A stretch of 64,000 bases of DNA from Petrolisthes cinctipes (taxonomy: Eukaryota; Arthropoda; Malacostraca; Decapoda; Porcellanidae): the NCBI GenBank assembly GCA_033782935.1, contig JAWQEG010000289.1, positions 176,001 through 240,000 on the forward strand. Direction: 5' to 3'. The first letter of the stretch is position 1; every line of letters starts with the position of its first letter. The position numbers and the translations under genes were made by a program. Shown here in pieces: positions 20,536 through 29,487 of the stretch. A model generated the notes under the pieces. The model was not told where the DNA came from and did no database searches. It was given only the letters and a program-made list of their open reading frames with translations.

Positions 20536-20700
20536 CTTCCTCTACACACACACACACACACACACACAGTTTTTTCCTCTACACACACACACACACACAC
20601 ACACACGCAGTTTCTTCCTCTACACACACACACACACAGTTTCTTCCTCTACACACACACACACACACACAGTTTCTTCCTCTACACACACACACACACC
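20043..20700. repeat. CA minisatellite with 17 GTTTCTTCCTCTA spacers
   Basis: (CA)n tracts of varying length are separated by 17 copies of GTTTCTTCCTCTA (two single-base variants, at 20489 and 20569), with spacing of about 28-58 bp. Open frames here (Thr/His or Cys/Val repeats) are repeat translation. Confidence 0.96.
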
Positions 20701-20736
20701 AGTTTGACACACATTTCGCGCTAGATCTAAAGAGTA

Positions 20737-20885
20737 CGGATCAAAAAAGTGTGGGGCAGCTGTGGTCCGATGGTTCTGTAAAAGATCACTACAGCTCTTG
20801 ATAAACCAGCTCGTTTTCAGTAGCCATCGTCTTAGGTGTCAGAATGTTTCACGAGAGAAAGGCGCGATACTTTTTTGATCGAGTG
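20737..20885. mobile_element. Small TIR element (mariner-like MITE), tentative
   Basis: A left end with GATCAAAAAAGT next to TA (20735-20736) is mirrored by ACTTTTTTGATC near 20867-20880, next to TA at 20886. It spans about 150 bp with no ORF. The ends align only after a small gap, so the boundaries are approximate. Confidence 0.4.
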
Positions 20886-20887
20886 TA

Positions 20888-21203
20888 CAGTTACTCATAA
20901 AAATTAAGACCCCCCCCCCCCAGGCCAGTCACCTTCTTATACGTGTGATATCGGTTCTGGCAACAGTGATGGAGCTTGAGATATGAAGTTAATCTGCTCG
21001 ACTCACTTTGATGAAACGGAACATGAGTTGAGATAATGTTTCGAGAGAGAGACATACATACATACATACAGAGAGAGAGACATACATATATACATACAGA
21101 GAGAGAGACATACATACAGAGAGAGAGACATACATACATACATACAGAAAGAGAGACATACATACAGAGAGAGAGACATACATACAGAGAGAGAGAGACA
21201 TAC
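20888..21203. mobile_element. Left half of TIR element hosting the Gypsy nest
   Basis: It begins CAGTTACTCATAAAAATTAA after TA (20886-20887), runs through a C-rich tract and GATATCGGTTCTGGCAACAGTG, and ends in a CATA/GA microsatellite. The other half resumes at 57209 after the Gypsy insertion and ends in the inverse terminus at 57445. Total length without insertions is about 550 bp. The terminus belongs to the same family as the 57452-61467 element. Confidence 0.78.
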
Positions 21204-21375
21204 TGTTACGGAAACTAGTATCATGAAAGTATCCAAAGCAGGAGCTAATAATTGTAATGATTGTTCGCCGGCTCCTGGTTAGGGTATTTCTATATAAGGT
21301 TAAACGGGATGGAATTGGAGCAGATTCATAGTCACTACTGGTTCCGAAAACTGACTTCGAACATGGCAGATTTTC

Positions 21376-21407
21376 TATAAAAGCCAGGGTTTCTTGGGAG
21401 AAGTCAG
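21376..21407 (+). promoter_or_regulatory. Gypsy LTR core promoter (TATA and initiator)
   Basis: TATAAAA at 21376-21382 lies 30 bp upstream of the A (21406) of TCAG, matching the arthropod initiator TCAGT with normal TATA spacing. In undisturbed LTR2 and LTR3 the sequence continues TCAGTCAGTCTG. Here the LINE 5' end follows directly after TCAG, so transcription from this promoter would read into LINE unit B1 almost from its first base. The start site is predicted, not measured. Confidence 0.65.
21397..21407 (+). repeat. Array B left target-site duplication
   Basis: GGAGAAGTCAG at the end of the 5' LTR part. The uninterrupted LTRs (about 52655 and 56798) contain this sequence once; array B has it at five positions. 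Confidence 0.92.
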
Positions 21408-22075
21408 CATTATGCGTCCAGACTTTGTTGTGTCCAGACCTCGTCCTCGTTGTGCATAGCAACAACAGACACCAGTGCTGTTCGTGGAGTTACCTTGGTG
21501 TACCGAGGCCTCTTACCGGCAGTACTCTGTTGTTTCTTTGCCTTGGTAAAGTAATTGAGTAAAGTAAATTTGCAGCGTTTTGCTGCACTGCTGTGTACAC
21601 CTTCAGTGATTTGTTTTTTGCTGGAGGACAACCAGTAGTATATGGTAGCTAGTAGTTAGTTGTTCCCCACACCAGACCCACAGCACTCACTGCCTCAGGG
21701 GAAACCCTGTGGTAGGGAGGCCCAGTAGTCTGGTGCGTCATTTGGGCACCTCTTTTTCTTAAACTACTTTTTCTTCTATATTTTCCGTGCGACCTCCTGG
21801 GCCTACGGTTGTCTCTTGGCTGAGCAACGGTATTCGCTTGGGAGGTGGGTTCCTACTACACCACCCCTCGCATTAGGCAGGTTCGGTGGTGGGGAAGTTC
21901 CTTCCGCACAAACTCCGATCCCCTAGCTGGTACTGGAGAACGCCGCCAGGCTACCACTAGGGGGGGGCGAGTAAAGGTAACTTTTATTCCCTAAATTATT
22001 GTCCATTTTTGGGGGTTGATACAATAGTTCAGGGAGGTAGGTGAGTGTGCGAGGAGAGGGGTCGGACGTAGTCCG

Positions 22076-23440
22076 ATGCCCCGGATGGATGAACCCCCGA
22101 CTAGCCTCCCTCCTCCTCAAGGAGGGAGGTTAACGACCAAGGACCAAACTAGGACAATGGCTGACAATAATGGAACCCCTACGGCAGACAGACAAAGACA
22201 ACCTGATGTTAAAATTCCTCCTATGAATGCTCGCTATGTAAATATTAGATGTGTAGATGAGGGTCAGTCTCTCAAAAACTTTAACCCCTTTATCGTCAAA
22301 AAGGTCCTTGATGGTCAAGTGGGTGGCAGTCTTGCTGCTGCTAACAAGTTGCGTGATGGTAGTATCCTGGTGAAAGTACTGAAGGCATCCCAGGTTAAGG
22401 ATCTCCTTAAACTGACGCAAATTCATAACTTTAAGGTGAAAGCCACCATTCCAGTGGGGCCGAATACCTGTAAGGGCGTCATTTTCCATAGGGATTTGGC
22501 CGCTCTGGATGAGGCTGAAATTTTGGAAGGAATGAAGGACCAAGGCGTTGTTGATGTACAAAGTATGACCAGGATGAGAGAGAACAAGAGAGAGAAATTT
22601 GGCTTGTGTTTCCTGACTTTTGCTTCAGCACAGATTCCGGAAACTGTAAAGATTGGATATGAAATTGTTCACGTTAGACCATACATTCAGAAACCGATGC
22701 GTTGTTTCCGTTGCCAGAAATTCGGACACACAGCATTGAGGTGCTTTAATAAAGATTCATTCACTTGTGGTAAATGTGCAGGTAGACACGAGACTGAGTT
22801 GTGTTCAGAGACAGTCTTCAGGTGTGCTAATTGTGGCGGCCCCCACCAGGCAAGTGCAGGTGACTGCAGGAGCCTTAAAGTGGAGACTGAAGCAATGGCA
22901 TACATGAGGGCTCATGATGTTAGTTATGGTGAGGCAAAGAGGAAGGTGGAGGGGGTTAACCAAACTCCCACAATTTCCTATGCTGCAGCTATAACTGGCA
23001 ACACTGCTCCTGTAACTACAGCAAATGTTAACGTGGCTATCCAAGCTAAAGATAATGAAATTAAAGACTTGAAGGATACTGTAAACAAATTAACGCTGCT
23101 AGTAGAAAGTTTGACAAAGAAATTAGAAGTTGTTGAATCAACCCAGCAAAAGAAGCACCACAAGGCTGATGACACCGTATCAGCTTCAAAATCTCATGTT
23201 CTCGCTCAGGTGACTCCCATGAAGCCTACATCCGGGAGTCGTCCGGTTCGTCGCGAGACGAGCCGTTCGAGGACTGGCTCTGTACCTCATGGAGAGGAAC
23301 AGGCGATGGAGACTACCGTCGCGAAACCTGCCCGCGGGAGGTCCCCGGGAAGTGCAGAGGAGGAAGAGGGTCTTCCCTCCCAGCACAAAAAGGTTCGGCC
23401 AGACGAACAAGGCTCCAAGAAACCCCATAAACAGCGATAA
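22076..23440 (+). CDS. LINE ORF1: gag-like zinc-knuckle protein, unit B1
   Basis: 454 aa, open. Marker residues PTISYAAAITGNTAPVTTAN occur only here and in B3. Zinc knuckles (about 209-265), RRM-like region and coiled coil are unchanged. The first ATG follows the conserved GGACGTAGTCCGATGC context. Its stop overlaps the proposed ORF2 start. Confidence 0.93.
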   Translation: MPRMDEPPTSLPPPQGGRLTTKDQTRTMADNNGTPTADRQRQPDVKIPPMNARYVNIRCVDEGQSLKNFNPFIVKKVLDGQVGGSLAAANKLRDGSILVKVLKASQVKDLLKLTQIHNFKVKATIPVGPNTCKGVIFHRDLAALDEAEILEGMKDQGVVDVQSMTRMRENKREKFGLCFLTFASAQIPETVKIGYEIVHVRPYIQKPMRCFRCQKFGHTALRCFNKDSFTCGKCAGRHETELCSETVFRCANCGGPHQASAGDCRSLKVETEAMAYMRAHDVSYGEAKRKVEGVNQTPTISYAAAITGNTAPVTTANVNVAIQAKDNEIKDLKDTVNKLTLLVESLTKKLEVVESTQQKKHHKADDTVSASKSHVLAQVTPMKPTSGSRPVRRETSRSRTGSVPHGEEQAMETTVAKPARGRSPGSAEEEEGLPSQHKKVRPDEQGSKKPHKQR

Positions 23441-26400
23441 TCTTCGCGCTAACCATACTCCAATGGAACTGTCGAAGTCTTAGAGCTAGATTAAATGAAC
23501 TTAAACTTTTGGCTTGTTCTTACGCTGCCGATATTATTGCCCTTCAGGAAACTCATCTGAACGACCAAGTCGAAGACGAGGTTGTTCAGCTTCGGAACTA
23601 CAAGTTAATTAGGAGGGACCGTGGGGGGAGGGGTGGAGGTGGAGTGGCAATCTACATCCGCCATAACCTCCCTTTCACTGATGTGCCCTGTAATTTTCCT
23701 CTGGAAAGTGTCGCTTGCAGAGTAAAATTCGGTGGCACCTACCTGACTATCTGTTCTGTCTACTGTCCTCCTGATACAGTAACTTATGATGATGTTTTTG
23801 ATCTACAGGACAGTCTGCCCTGTAGAAAATTAATTGTAGGTGATTTTAATGCTCATCATACGTTATGGGGTTCCCTGCAGGATGACAGAAAGGGGGAACA
23901 GATGGCTAGGCTAATCAGTGATTCCAATTTGGTTCTTCTGAACGACGGTAGTCCGACGAGAGTTGATGATAATACTGGTAATTTTAGCGTCCTTGACCTA
24001 TCTCTGGTCTCCCCATCAATTGCAGCCTCTTGCCAGTGGCTACCCATTGATGACTCATTGGGAAGCGACCATTTTCCTATTGTGATTAAATTTAAAAGCG
24101 ACACTATTAAAGAGCCTTCAGCACCTAAATTTAACGTAAAAAAAGCAGACTGGGTGTCCTTCACAAAGGGTGTCAATATTGAAATTGTTGGAGAAACCAT
24201 TGATGATAAAGTAAATAATATTCAAGATAATATCCTCAAAGCCGCAATGGCAACAATTCCTAAGACTTCGGTAGATAGCGCAAAGCATAGAGTTCCATGG
24301 TGGACGCCAGATTGCCGCAGGGTACTGTGTGAGAGAAATAGAGCCTACAGGCTTTTCAAAAATCGCATTAGTGATGAGAACTTTCGCAAGTATAAACTTG
24401 CGAGAGCTAGGGCTCGTCGAACCATCAGACAAGCCAAACGAGACTCCTGGCGATGCTTTGTCTCTAGTATCAACAGTGAAACATCAATTTCCCAAGTCTG
24501 GTCCACTGTAAGAAAATTAAATAAGAAAAAAATCTCTAATAAAATTACCAACATCACTTTTAATAACATCAATTATGACGAACCTAGAGACATTGCTAAC
24601 GCCCTCGCCAGGCAGTTCTCTTTTGCTAGCAGCTCTGAAAATTACCATCCAGCTTTCCTGCCCATCAAGGAAGCATCAGAGCTGCAGCATATTGACTTTG
24701 CCACAGGAGATGAATTAGATTACAACAGTGATCTAACAATGCAAGAGCTTGTCCAAGCCCTAGGAGCCTGTAGTGGGACATCCCCAGGACCCGATGAGAT
24801 TCGGTATGAGATGATAAAGCATCTTGATCATGATTCCATGGTCAAGATGTTGCAAGTGTTTAACGAGATTTGGAGGGGTCACACCTTTCCAAACTCGTGG
24901 CACTTTGCACATGTCATTCCCATACCGAAAGGAGGGGGGGACCCCAGATCGACTTCATCGTATCGCCCTATTGCGCTCACAAGTTGCTTATGCAAGGTCA
25001 TGGAACGAATTGTTAATCGTAGGCTATTGCATTTTTTAAATTCCAGGAATTTGCTGGTTGACGAGCAGTGTGGCTTCCGTAAAGGTCGCCAGACGCTCGA
25101 TCAGCTAGTGAACCTGGAAGTTCATATTCAAGAGGCATTTGCCAAAAAACAATTTTTGATTGCAGTATTTTTAGACATTGAAAAAGCCTACGACATGACT
25201 TGGCGACATGGCCTCCTCAGGAAACTATATGCGATGGGATTACGCGGTAACCTGCCCCTTTTTGTTAAGAACTTCATTTCTGACAGAACTTTCTCTGTCA
25301 AGCTTTTTTCGGACACAGTCACTTTCTCGGACATATTTGTCCAGGCAAATGGGGTGCCCCAGGGGAGTGTTCTGTCTCCGACCTTATTTCTATGTATGAT
25401 CAATGACATTCTACCAGCTCCTCCTCGAAATCTTAAATACTCACTGTACGCCGACGACTGTGCGATATGGCACTCCAGCTGTAATGCAGAGTTTTCGGCA
25501 ACTCGGATCCAATTGGCACTGGATTTGATTCACAATTGGGGCCTCCAGTGGGGTTTTAAGTTTTCAGTAAGAAAGAGTGTAGGGGTTATTTTCACTCATA
25601 GGAAGAAGCCAGACGTCAGGCTGACTATGGGTGTCAACCCCCTACCTATTCAAAATTCGACTAAATTTCTTGGACTGCATTTTGACAGTCGATTGACATG
25701 GCGAGTCCATGTCAGTCAGTTAAAAATTAAATGTTTAAAAGCACTCAATTTGCTGAAGTGCATTTCTGGTACTCAATGGGGAGCAGATAGGAAGTCATTG
25801 CTAATGCTATATAAATCCCTGATTAGATCTAGAGTAGATTATGGGTCAATAGTGTATGGTTCGGCATCTGAGTCTGTGTTGAAAGGTTTCGATGTTGTGC
25901 AGAATGCGTGTTTGCGTGTGTGTCTTGGAGCCCTACGTTGCACTCGAATCGAGCGTCTAGAGGTGGAGTCACAAGTGCCTCCCCTCCGATTGAGACGAGA
26001 TCAACTACTATTAGTATATTGTGCTAAAAAATCCAGGGTGCCGAGTCATCTTCCCGGGAATGCCTTGCTACGGCAACAGCACCCGGGGGGCCATGGCGCT
26101 AGGCCCCTGGCAGAGGGACCGAGTCGTCCGTCCGGGAACCCCTGCGCCCCAGGGGGCACTGGCGTGAGGCCAATGGGGACCAGGCCCCAAGTTCAGGTAC
26201 CCGGGGAGCCGAGTCATCCTCCCGGTAATGCCTTGGTGAGGCATTTGCAGCTGGGGGGCCATGGCGATAGGCCCCCGGAAGGGCCGAGTTATCCGCCTGG
26301 GCGTCGCACGGCCCCGGAGAGCACTGGCGTGAGGTCCCTCAGAGCAAGACTCCACGACCTCGTAGAGTGTGTCGGTATAGAATTATCAACAATCGATTCC

Positions 26401-27360
26401 CTGGTTTTAGTAAATATTGCACCCTGGGTAACACCCCCCTTCACTATTGTGGATTCCTGGCTACCAGGGGTTAAATCCCGGGTGCCGGAGGTGGAGGTAC
26501 ACCAGAGGTTTCGAGAGATAATTGTTCAACATCTTTCATATTTCCATCTGTATACCGACGGTTCCAAGACGGATGAATGTGTGGGTGCAAGTGTATGGTC
26601 GACTGAATGTCAGTTAAGATTCAGACTGCCGATTCATACATCTATTTTTATTGCTGAACTTTTTGCTATTAATAAAGCTTTGGATTTTGCCCCATCGACG
26701 ACCCTCGATAGGATAGTTATTTTTACAGATTCATTAAGTTCACTTCAAGCTATTAAATCCTTAAATACAACTAACAACGAAATACAGGGTAATATCATTA
26801 GTAAGCTGTTTTGTGCCAATAAATCAATCAAGCTAATATGGGTACCTTCACATTATGGTATCTATGGCAATGAACAGGCTGATATACTAGCCGGGTCAAC
26901 TGTTGATCTGGACATTAGCATAGTCCGTACGGATCTCAGGTGTTTTGTTTCCCTCATTAAGTCTCGAATTCATCTCCTGTGGCAAAGGCAGTGGACCAGA
27001 TTAGACATCAGAAATAAAGTAAAAACACTTATCGAACCCTGGGCTACGTCATCATGGCGTAGTCGCAGGGACGAGGTGGTGTTGGCCCGTCTTAGGGTCA
27101 ATGCCACATGGTTCACCCACCTTGAACCATATGTAAATCGAAATTTTCCCCCTAATTGTCAATATTGCAATACAATTATGTCAATAAGTCATGTATTAAT
27201 TTTCTGCAATGAATTTGAAAATCAACGTAATAAAATTAAAAAATATTTCCAACTTAAAAAAATAGCTTTCACCATCAACAATTTACTAGCAGATGACAAG
27301 AATATTATAAACAAATTAATGAGTTTTCTGAGGGAGACAAAACTTTATGACCTTATATAA
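23437..27360 (+). CDS. LINE ORF2: APE-RT-RNase H polyprotein, unit B1 (intact)
   Basis: About 1307 residues, uninterrupted, with all endonuclease (QETH, GDFNAHH, GSDH), RT (FLDIEKAYD, GVPQGS, YADD) and RNase H (TDGS, AELFA, FTDS, GNEQAD) motifs. Shared with B3 only are EVHIQEAF, NLPLFVKN, HLQLGGHG, APESTGVR, VGASVWS and TTLDRIV. FAPSTT (for FALSTT) is unique. The C-terminal finger is NCQYCNTIMSISHVLIFC. It ends TTATATAA, where A0, A1 and B4 have TTATATAG, so the stop codon differs but not the length. Likely competent. Confidence 0.93.
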   Translation: MIFALTILQWNCRSLRARLNELKLLACSYAADIIALQETHLNDQVEDEVVQLRNYKLIRRDRGGRGGGGVAIYIRHNLPFTDVPCNFPLESVACRVKFGGTYLTICSVYCPPDTVTYDDVFDLQDSLPCRKLIVGDFNAHHTLWGSLQDDRKGEQMARLISDSNLVLLNDGSPTRVDDNTGNFSVLDLSLVSPSIAASCQWLPIDDSLGSDHFPIVIKFKSDTIKEPSAPKFNVKKADWVSFTKGVNIEIVGETIDDKVNNIQDNILKAAMATIPKTSVDSAKHRVPWWTPDCRRVLCERNRAYRLFKNRISDENFRKYKLARARARRTIRQAKRDSWRCFVSSINSETSISQVWSTVRKLNKKKISNKITNITFNNINYDEPRDIANALARQFSFASSSENYHPAFLPIKEASELQHIDFATGDELDYNSDLTMQELVQALGACSGTSPGPDEIRYEMIKHLDHDSMVKMLQVFNEIWRGHTFPNSWHFAHVIPIPKGGGDPRSTSSYRPIALTSCLCKVMERIVNRRLLHFLNSRNLLVDEQCGFRKGRQTLDQLVNLEVHIQEAFAKKQFLIAVFLDIEKAYDMTWRHGLLRKLYAMGLRGNLPLFVKNFISDRTFSVKLFSDTVTFSDIFVQANGVPQGSVLSPTLFLCMINDILPAPPRNLKYSLYADDCAIWHSSCNAEFSATRIQLALDLIHNWGLQWGFKFSVRKSVGVIFTHRKKPDVRLTMGVNPLPIQNSTKFLGLHFDSRLTWRVHVSQLKIKCLKALNLLKCISGTQWGADRKSLLMLYKSLIRSRVDYGSIVYGSASESVLKGFDVVQNACLRVCLGALRCTRIERLEVESQVPPLRLRRDQLLLVYCAKKSRVPSHLPGNALLRQQHPGGHGARPLAEGPSRPSGNPCAPGGTGVRPMGTRPQVQVPGEPSHPPGNALVRHLQLGGHGDRPPEGPSYPPGRRTAPESTGVRSLRARLHDLVECVGIELSTIDSLVLVNIAPWVTPPFTIVDSWLPGVKSRVPEVEVHQRFREIIVQHLSYFHLYTDGSKTDECVGASVWSTECQLRFRLPIHTSIFIAELFAINKALDFAPSTTLDRIVIFTDSLSSLQAIKSLNTTNNEIQGNIISKLFCANKSIKLIWVPSHYGIYGNEQADILAGSTVDLDISIVRTDLRCFVSLIKSRIHLLWQRQWTRLDIRNKVKTLIEPWATSSWRSRRDEVVLARLRVNATWFTHLEPYVNRNFPPNCQYCNTIMSISHVLIFCNEFENQRNKIKKYFQLKKIAFTINNLLADDKNIINKLMSFLRETKLYDLI

Positions 27361-27443
27361 ATTGATATAATAAAATGGATCCAATGGCTTAATGATCTTT
27401 GGCTATATGCCTCTGGTCGATAGCCAAGAAATCCAACAAGAAA

Positions 27444-27454
27444 GGAGAAGTCAG
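27444..27454 (+). repeat. Array B junction B1/B2
   Basis: GGAGAAGTCAG between tail CCAACAAGAAA of B1 and CATTATGCG of B2. Confidence 0.9.
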
Positions 27455-28122
27455 CATTATGCGTCCAGACTTTGTTGTGTCCAGACCTCGTCCTCGTTGT
27501 GCATAGCAACAACAGACACCAGTGCTGTTCGTGGAGTTACCTTGGTGTACCGAGGCCTCTTACCGGCAGTACTCTGTTGTTTCTTTGCCTTGGTAAAGTA
27601 ATTGAGTAAAGTAAATTTGCAGCGTTTTGCTGCACTGCTGTGTACACCTTCAGTGAATTGTTTTTTGCTGGAGGACAACCAGTAGTATATGGTAGCTAGT
27701 AGTTAGTTGTTCCCCACACCAGACCCACAGCACTCACTGCCTCAGGGGAAACCCTGTGGTAGGGGGGCCCAGTAGTCTGGTGCGTCATTTGGGCACCTCT
27801 TTTTCTTAAACTACTTTTTCTTCTATATTTTCCGTGCGACCTCCTGGGCCTACGGTTGTCTCTTGGCTGAGCAACGGTATTCGCTTGGGAGGTGGGTTCC
27901 TACTACACCACCCCTCGCATTAGGCAGGTTCGGTGGTGGGGAAGTTCCTTCCGCACAAACTCCGATCCCCTAGCTGGTACTGGAGAACGCCGCCAGGCTA
28001 CCACTAGGGGGGGGCGAGTAAAGGTAACTTTTATTCCCTAAATTATTGTCCATTTTTGGGGGTTGATACAATAGTTCAGGGAGGTAGGTGAGTGTGCGAG
28101 GAGAGGGGTCGGACGTAGTCCG

Positions 28123-29487
28123 ATGCCCCGGATGGATGAACCCCCGACTAGCCTCCCTCCTCCTCAAGGAGGGAGGTTAACGACCAAGGACCAAACTAGG
28201 ACAATGGCTGACAATAATGGAACCCCTACGGCAGACAGACAAAGACAACCTGATGTTAAAATTCCTCCTATGAATGCTCGCTATGTAAATATTAGATGTG
28301 TAGATGAGGGTCAGTCTCTCAAAAACTTTAACCCCTTTATCGTCAAAAAGGTCCTTGATGGTCAAGTGGGTGGCAGTCTTGCTGCTGCTAACAAGTTGCG
28401 TGATGGTAGTATCCTGGTGAAAGTACTGAAGGCATCCCAGGTTAAGGATCTCCTTAAACTGACGCAAATTCATAACTTTAAGGTGAAAGCCACCATTCCA
28501 GTGGGGCCGAATACCTGTAAGGGCGTCATTTTCCATAGGGATTTGGCCGCTCTGGATGAGGCTGAAATTTTGGAAGGAATGAAGGACCAAGGCGTTGTTG
28601 ATGTACAAAGTATGACCAGGATGAGAGAGAACAAGAGAGAGAAATTTGGCTTGTGTTTCCTGACTTTTGCTTCAGCACAGATTCCGGAAACTGTAAAGAT
28701 TGGATATGAAATTGTTCACGTTAGACCATACATTCAGAAACCGATGCGTTGTTTCCGTTGCCAGAAATTCGGACACACAGCATTGAGGTGCTTTAATAAA
28801 GATTCATTCACTTGTGGTAAATGTGCAGGTAGACACGAGACTGAGTTGTGTTCAGAGACAGTCTTCAGGTGTGCTAATTGTGGCGGCCCCCACCAGGCAA
28901 GTGCAGGTGACTGCAGGAGCCTTAAAGTGGAGACTGAAGCAATGGCATACATGAGGGCTCATGATGTTAGTTATGGTGAGGCAAAGAGGAAGGTGGAGGG
29001 GGTTAACCAAACTCCCACAGTTTCCTATGCTGCAGCTATAACTGGCACCACTGCTCCTGTAACTACAACAAATGTTAACGTGGCTATCCAAGCTAAAGAT
29101 AATGAAATTAAAGACTTGAAGGATACTGTAAACAAATTAACGTTGCTAGTAGAAAGTTTGACAAAGAAATTAGAAGTTGTTGAATCAACCCAGCAAAAGA
29201 AGCACCACAAAGCTGATGATACTGTATCAGCTTCAAAATCTCATGTTCTCGCTCAGGTGACTCCCATGAAGCCTACATCCGGGAGTCGTCCGGTTCGTCG
29301 CGAGACGAGCCGTTCGAGGACTGGCTCTGTACCTCGTGGAGAGGAACAGGCGATGGAGACTACCGTCGCGAAACCTGCCCGCGAGAGGTCCCCGGGAAGT
29401 GCAGGGGAGGAAGAGGGTCTTCCCTCCCAGCACAAAAAGGTTCGGCCAGACGAACAAGGCTCCAAGAAACCACATAAACAGCGATAA
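28123..29487 (+). CDS. LINE ORF1: gag-like zinc-knuckle protein, unit B2
   Basis: 454 aa, open. SVPRGEEQ and GSAGEEEG are shared with B4. PARERSPG (for PARGRSPG) is unique, in the Arg/Ser-rich tail and away from the zinc knuckles. The zinc-binding ligands are intact, so the protein could act in trans for other copies. Confidence 0.92.
   Translation: MPRMDEPPTSLPPPQGGRLTTKDQTRTMADNNGTPTADRQRQPDVKIPPMNARYVNIRCVDEGQSLKNFNPFIVKKVLDGQVGGSLAAANKLRDGSILVKVLKASQVKDLLKLTQIHNFKVKATIPVGPNTCKGVIFHRDLAALDEAEILEGMKDQGVVDVQSMTRMRENKREKFGLCFLTFASAQIPETVKIGYEIVHVRPYIQKPMRCFRCQKFGHTALRCFNKDSFTCGKCAGRHETELCSETVFRCANCGGPHQASAGDCRSLKVETEAMAYMRAHDVSYGEAKRKVEGVNQTPTVSYAAAITGTTAPVTTTNVNVAIQAKDNEIKDLKDTVNKLTLLVESLTKKLEVVESTQQKKHHKADDTVSASKSHVLAQVTPMKPTSGSRPVRRETSRSRTGSVPRGEEQAMETTVAKPARERSPGSAGEEEGLPSQHKKVRPDEQGSKKPHKQR

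Larger units (their letters stand above)
21204..21407 (+). repeat. Gypsy LTR1, 5' part (U3 to start site)
   Basis: Matches the first 204 bp of LTR2 and LTR3. In the diagnostic positions ATCATGAAAGTATCCAAAGC it agrees with LTR3, not LTR2, as expected for the original outer pair. It stops at GGAGAAGTCAG, where array B begins. Adding 45628-46022 gives 599 bp, the exact length of LTR2. Confidence 0.95.
21408..27443 (+). mobile_element. LINE unit B1 (full length, open ORFs)
   Basis: Complete unit with 668-bp 5' UTR, ORF1 22076-23440, ORF2 23437-27360, and 3' tail CCAACAAGAAA. It is directly downstream of the Gypsy LTR promoter. Its own 5' end may hold an internal promoter: an initiator-like CATTA with AGACC at +28 to +32 fits the downstream promoter element used by several arthropod LINEs (inference). 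Confidence 0.95.

Noticed and set aside
20043..20700. CRISPR-like repeat-spacer array
   Set aside because: Regular units, but the spacers are all the same GTTTCTTCCTCTA and the rest is CA dinucleotide in a eukaryotic context; it is a minisatellite.
19943..20707. 254-residue Thr/His repeat frame
   Set aside because: Pure CA minisatellite translation.
21410..21631. 73-residue antisense frame in the LINE 5' UTR (KRCKFTLLNYFTKAKK, PIP-box-like look), repeated in units B1-B4
   Set aside because: It is disrupted or absent in array A units, which have small changes in the same region. No other sign of coding, so probably a chance frame.
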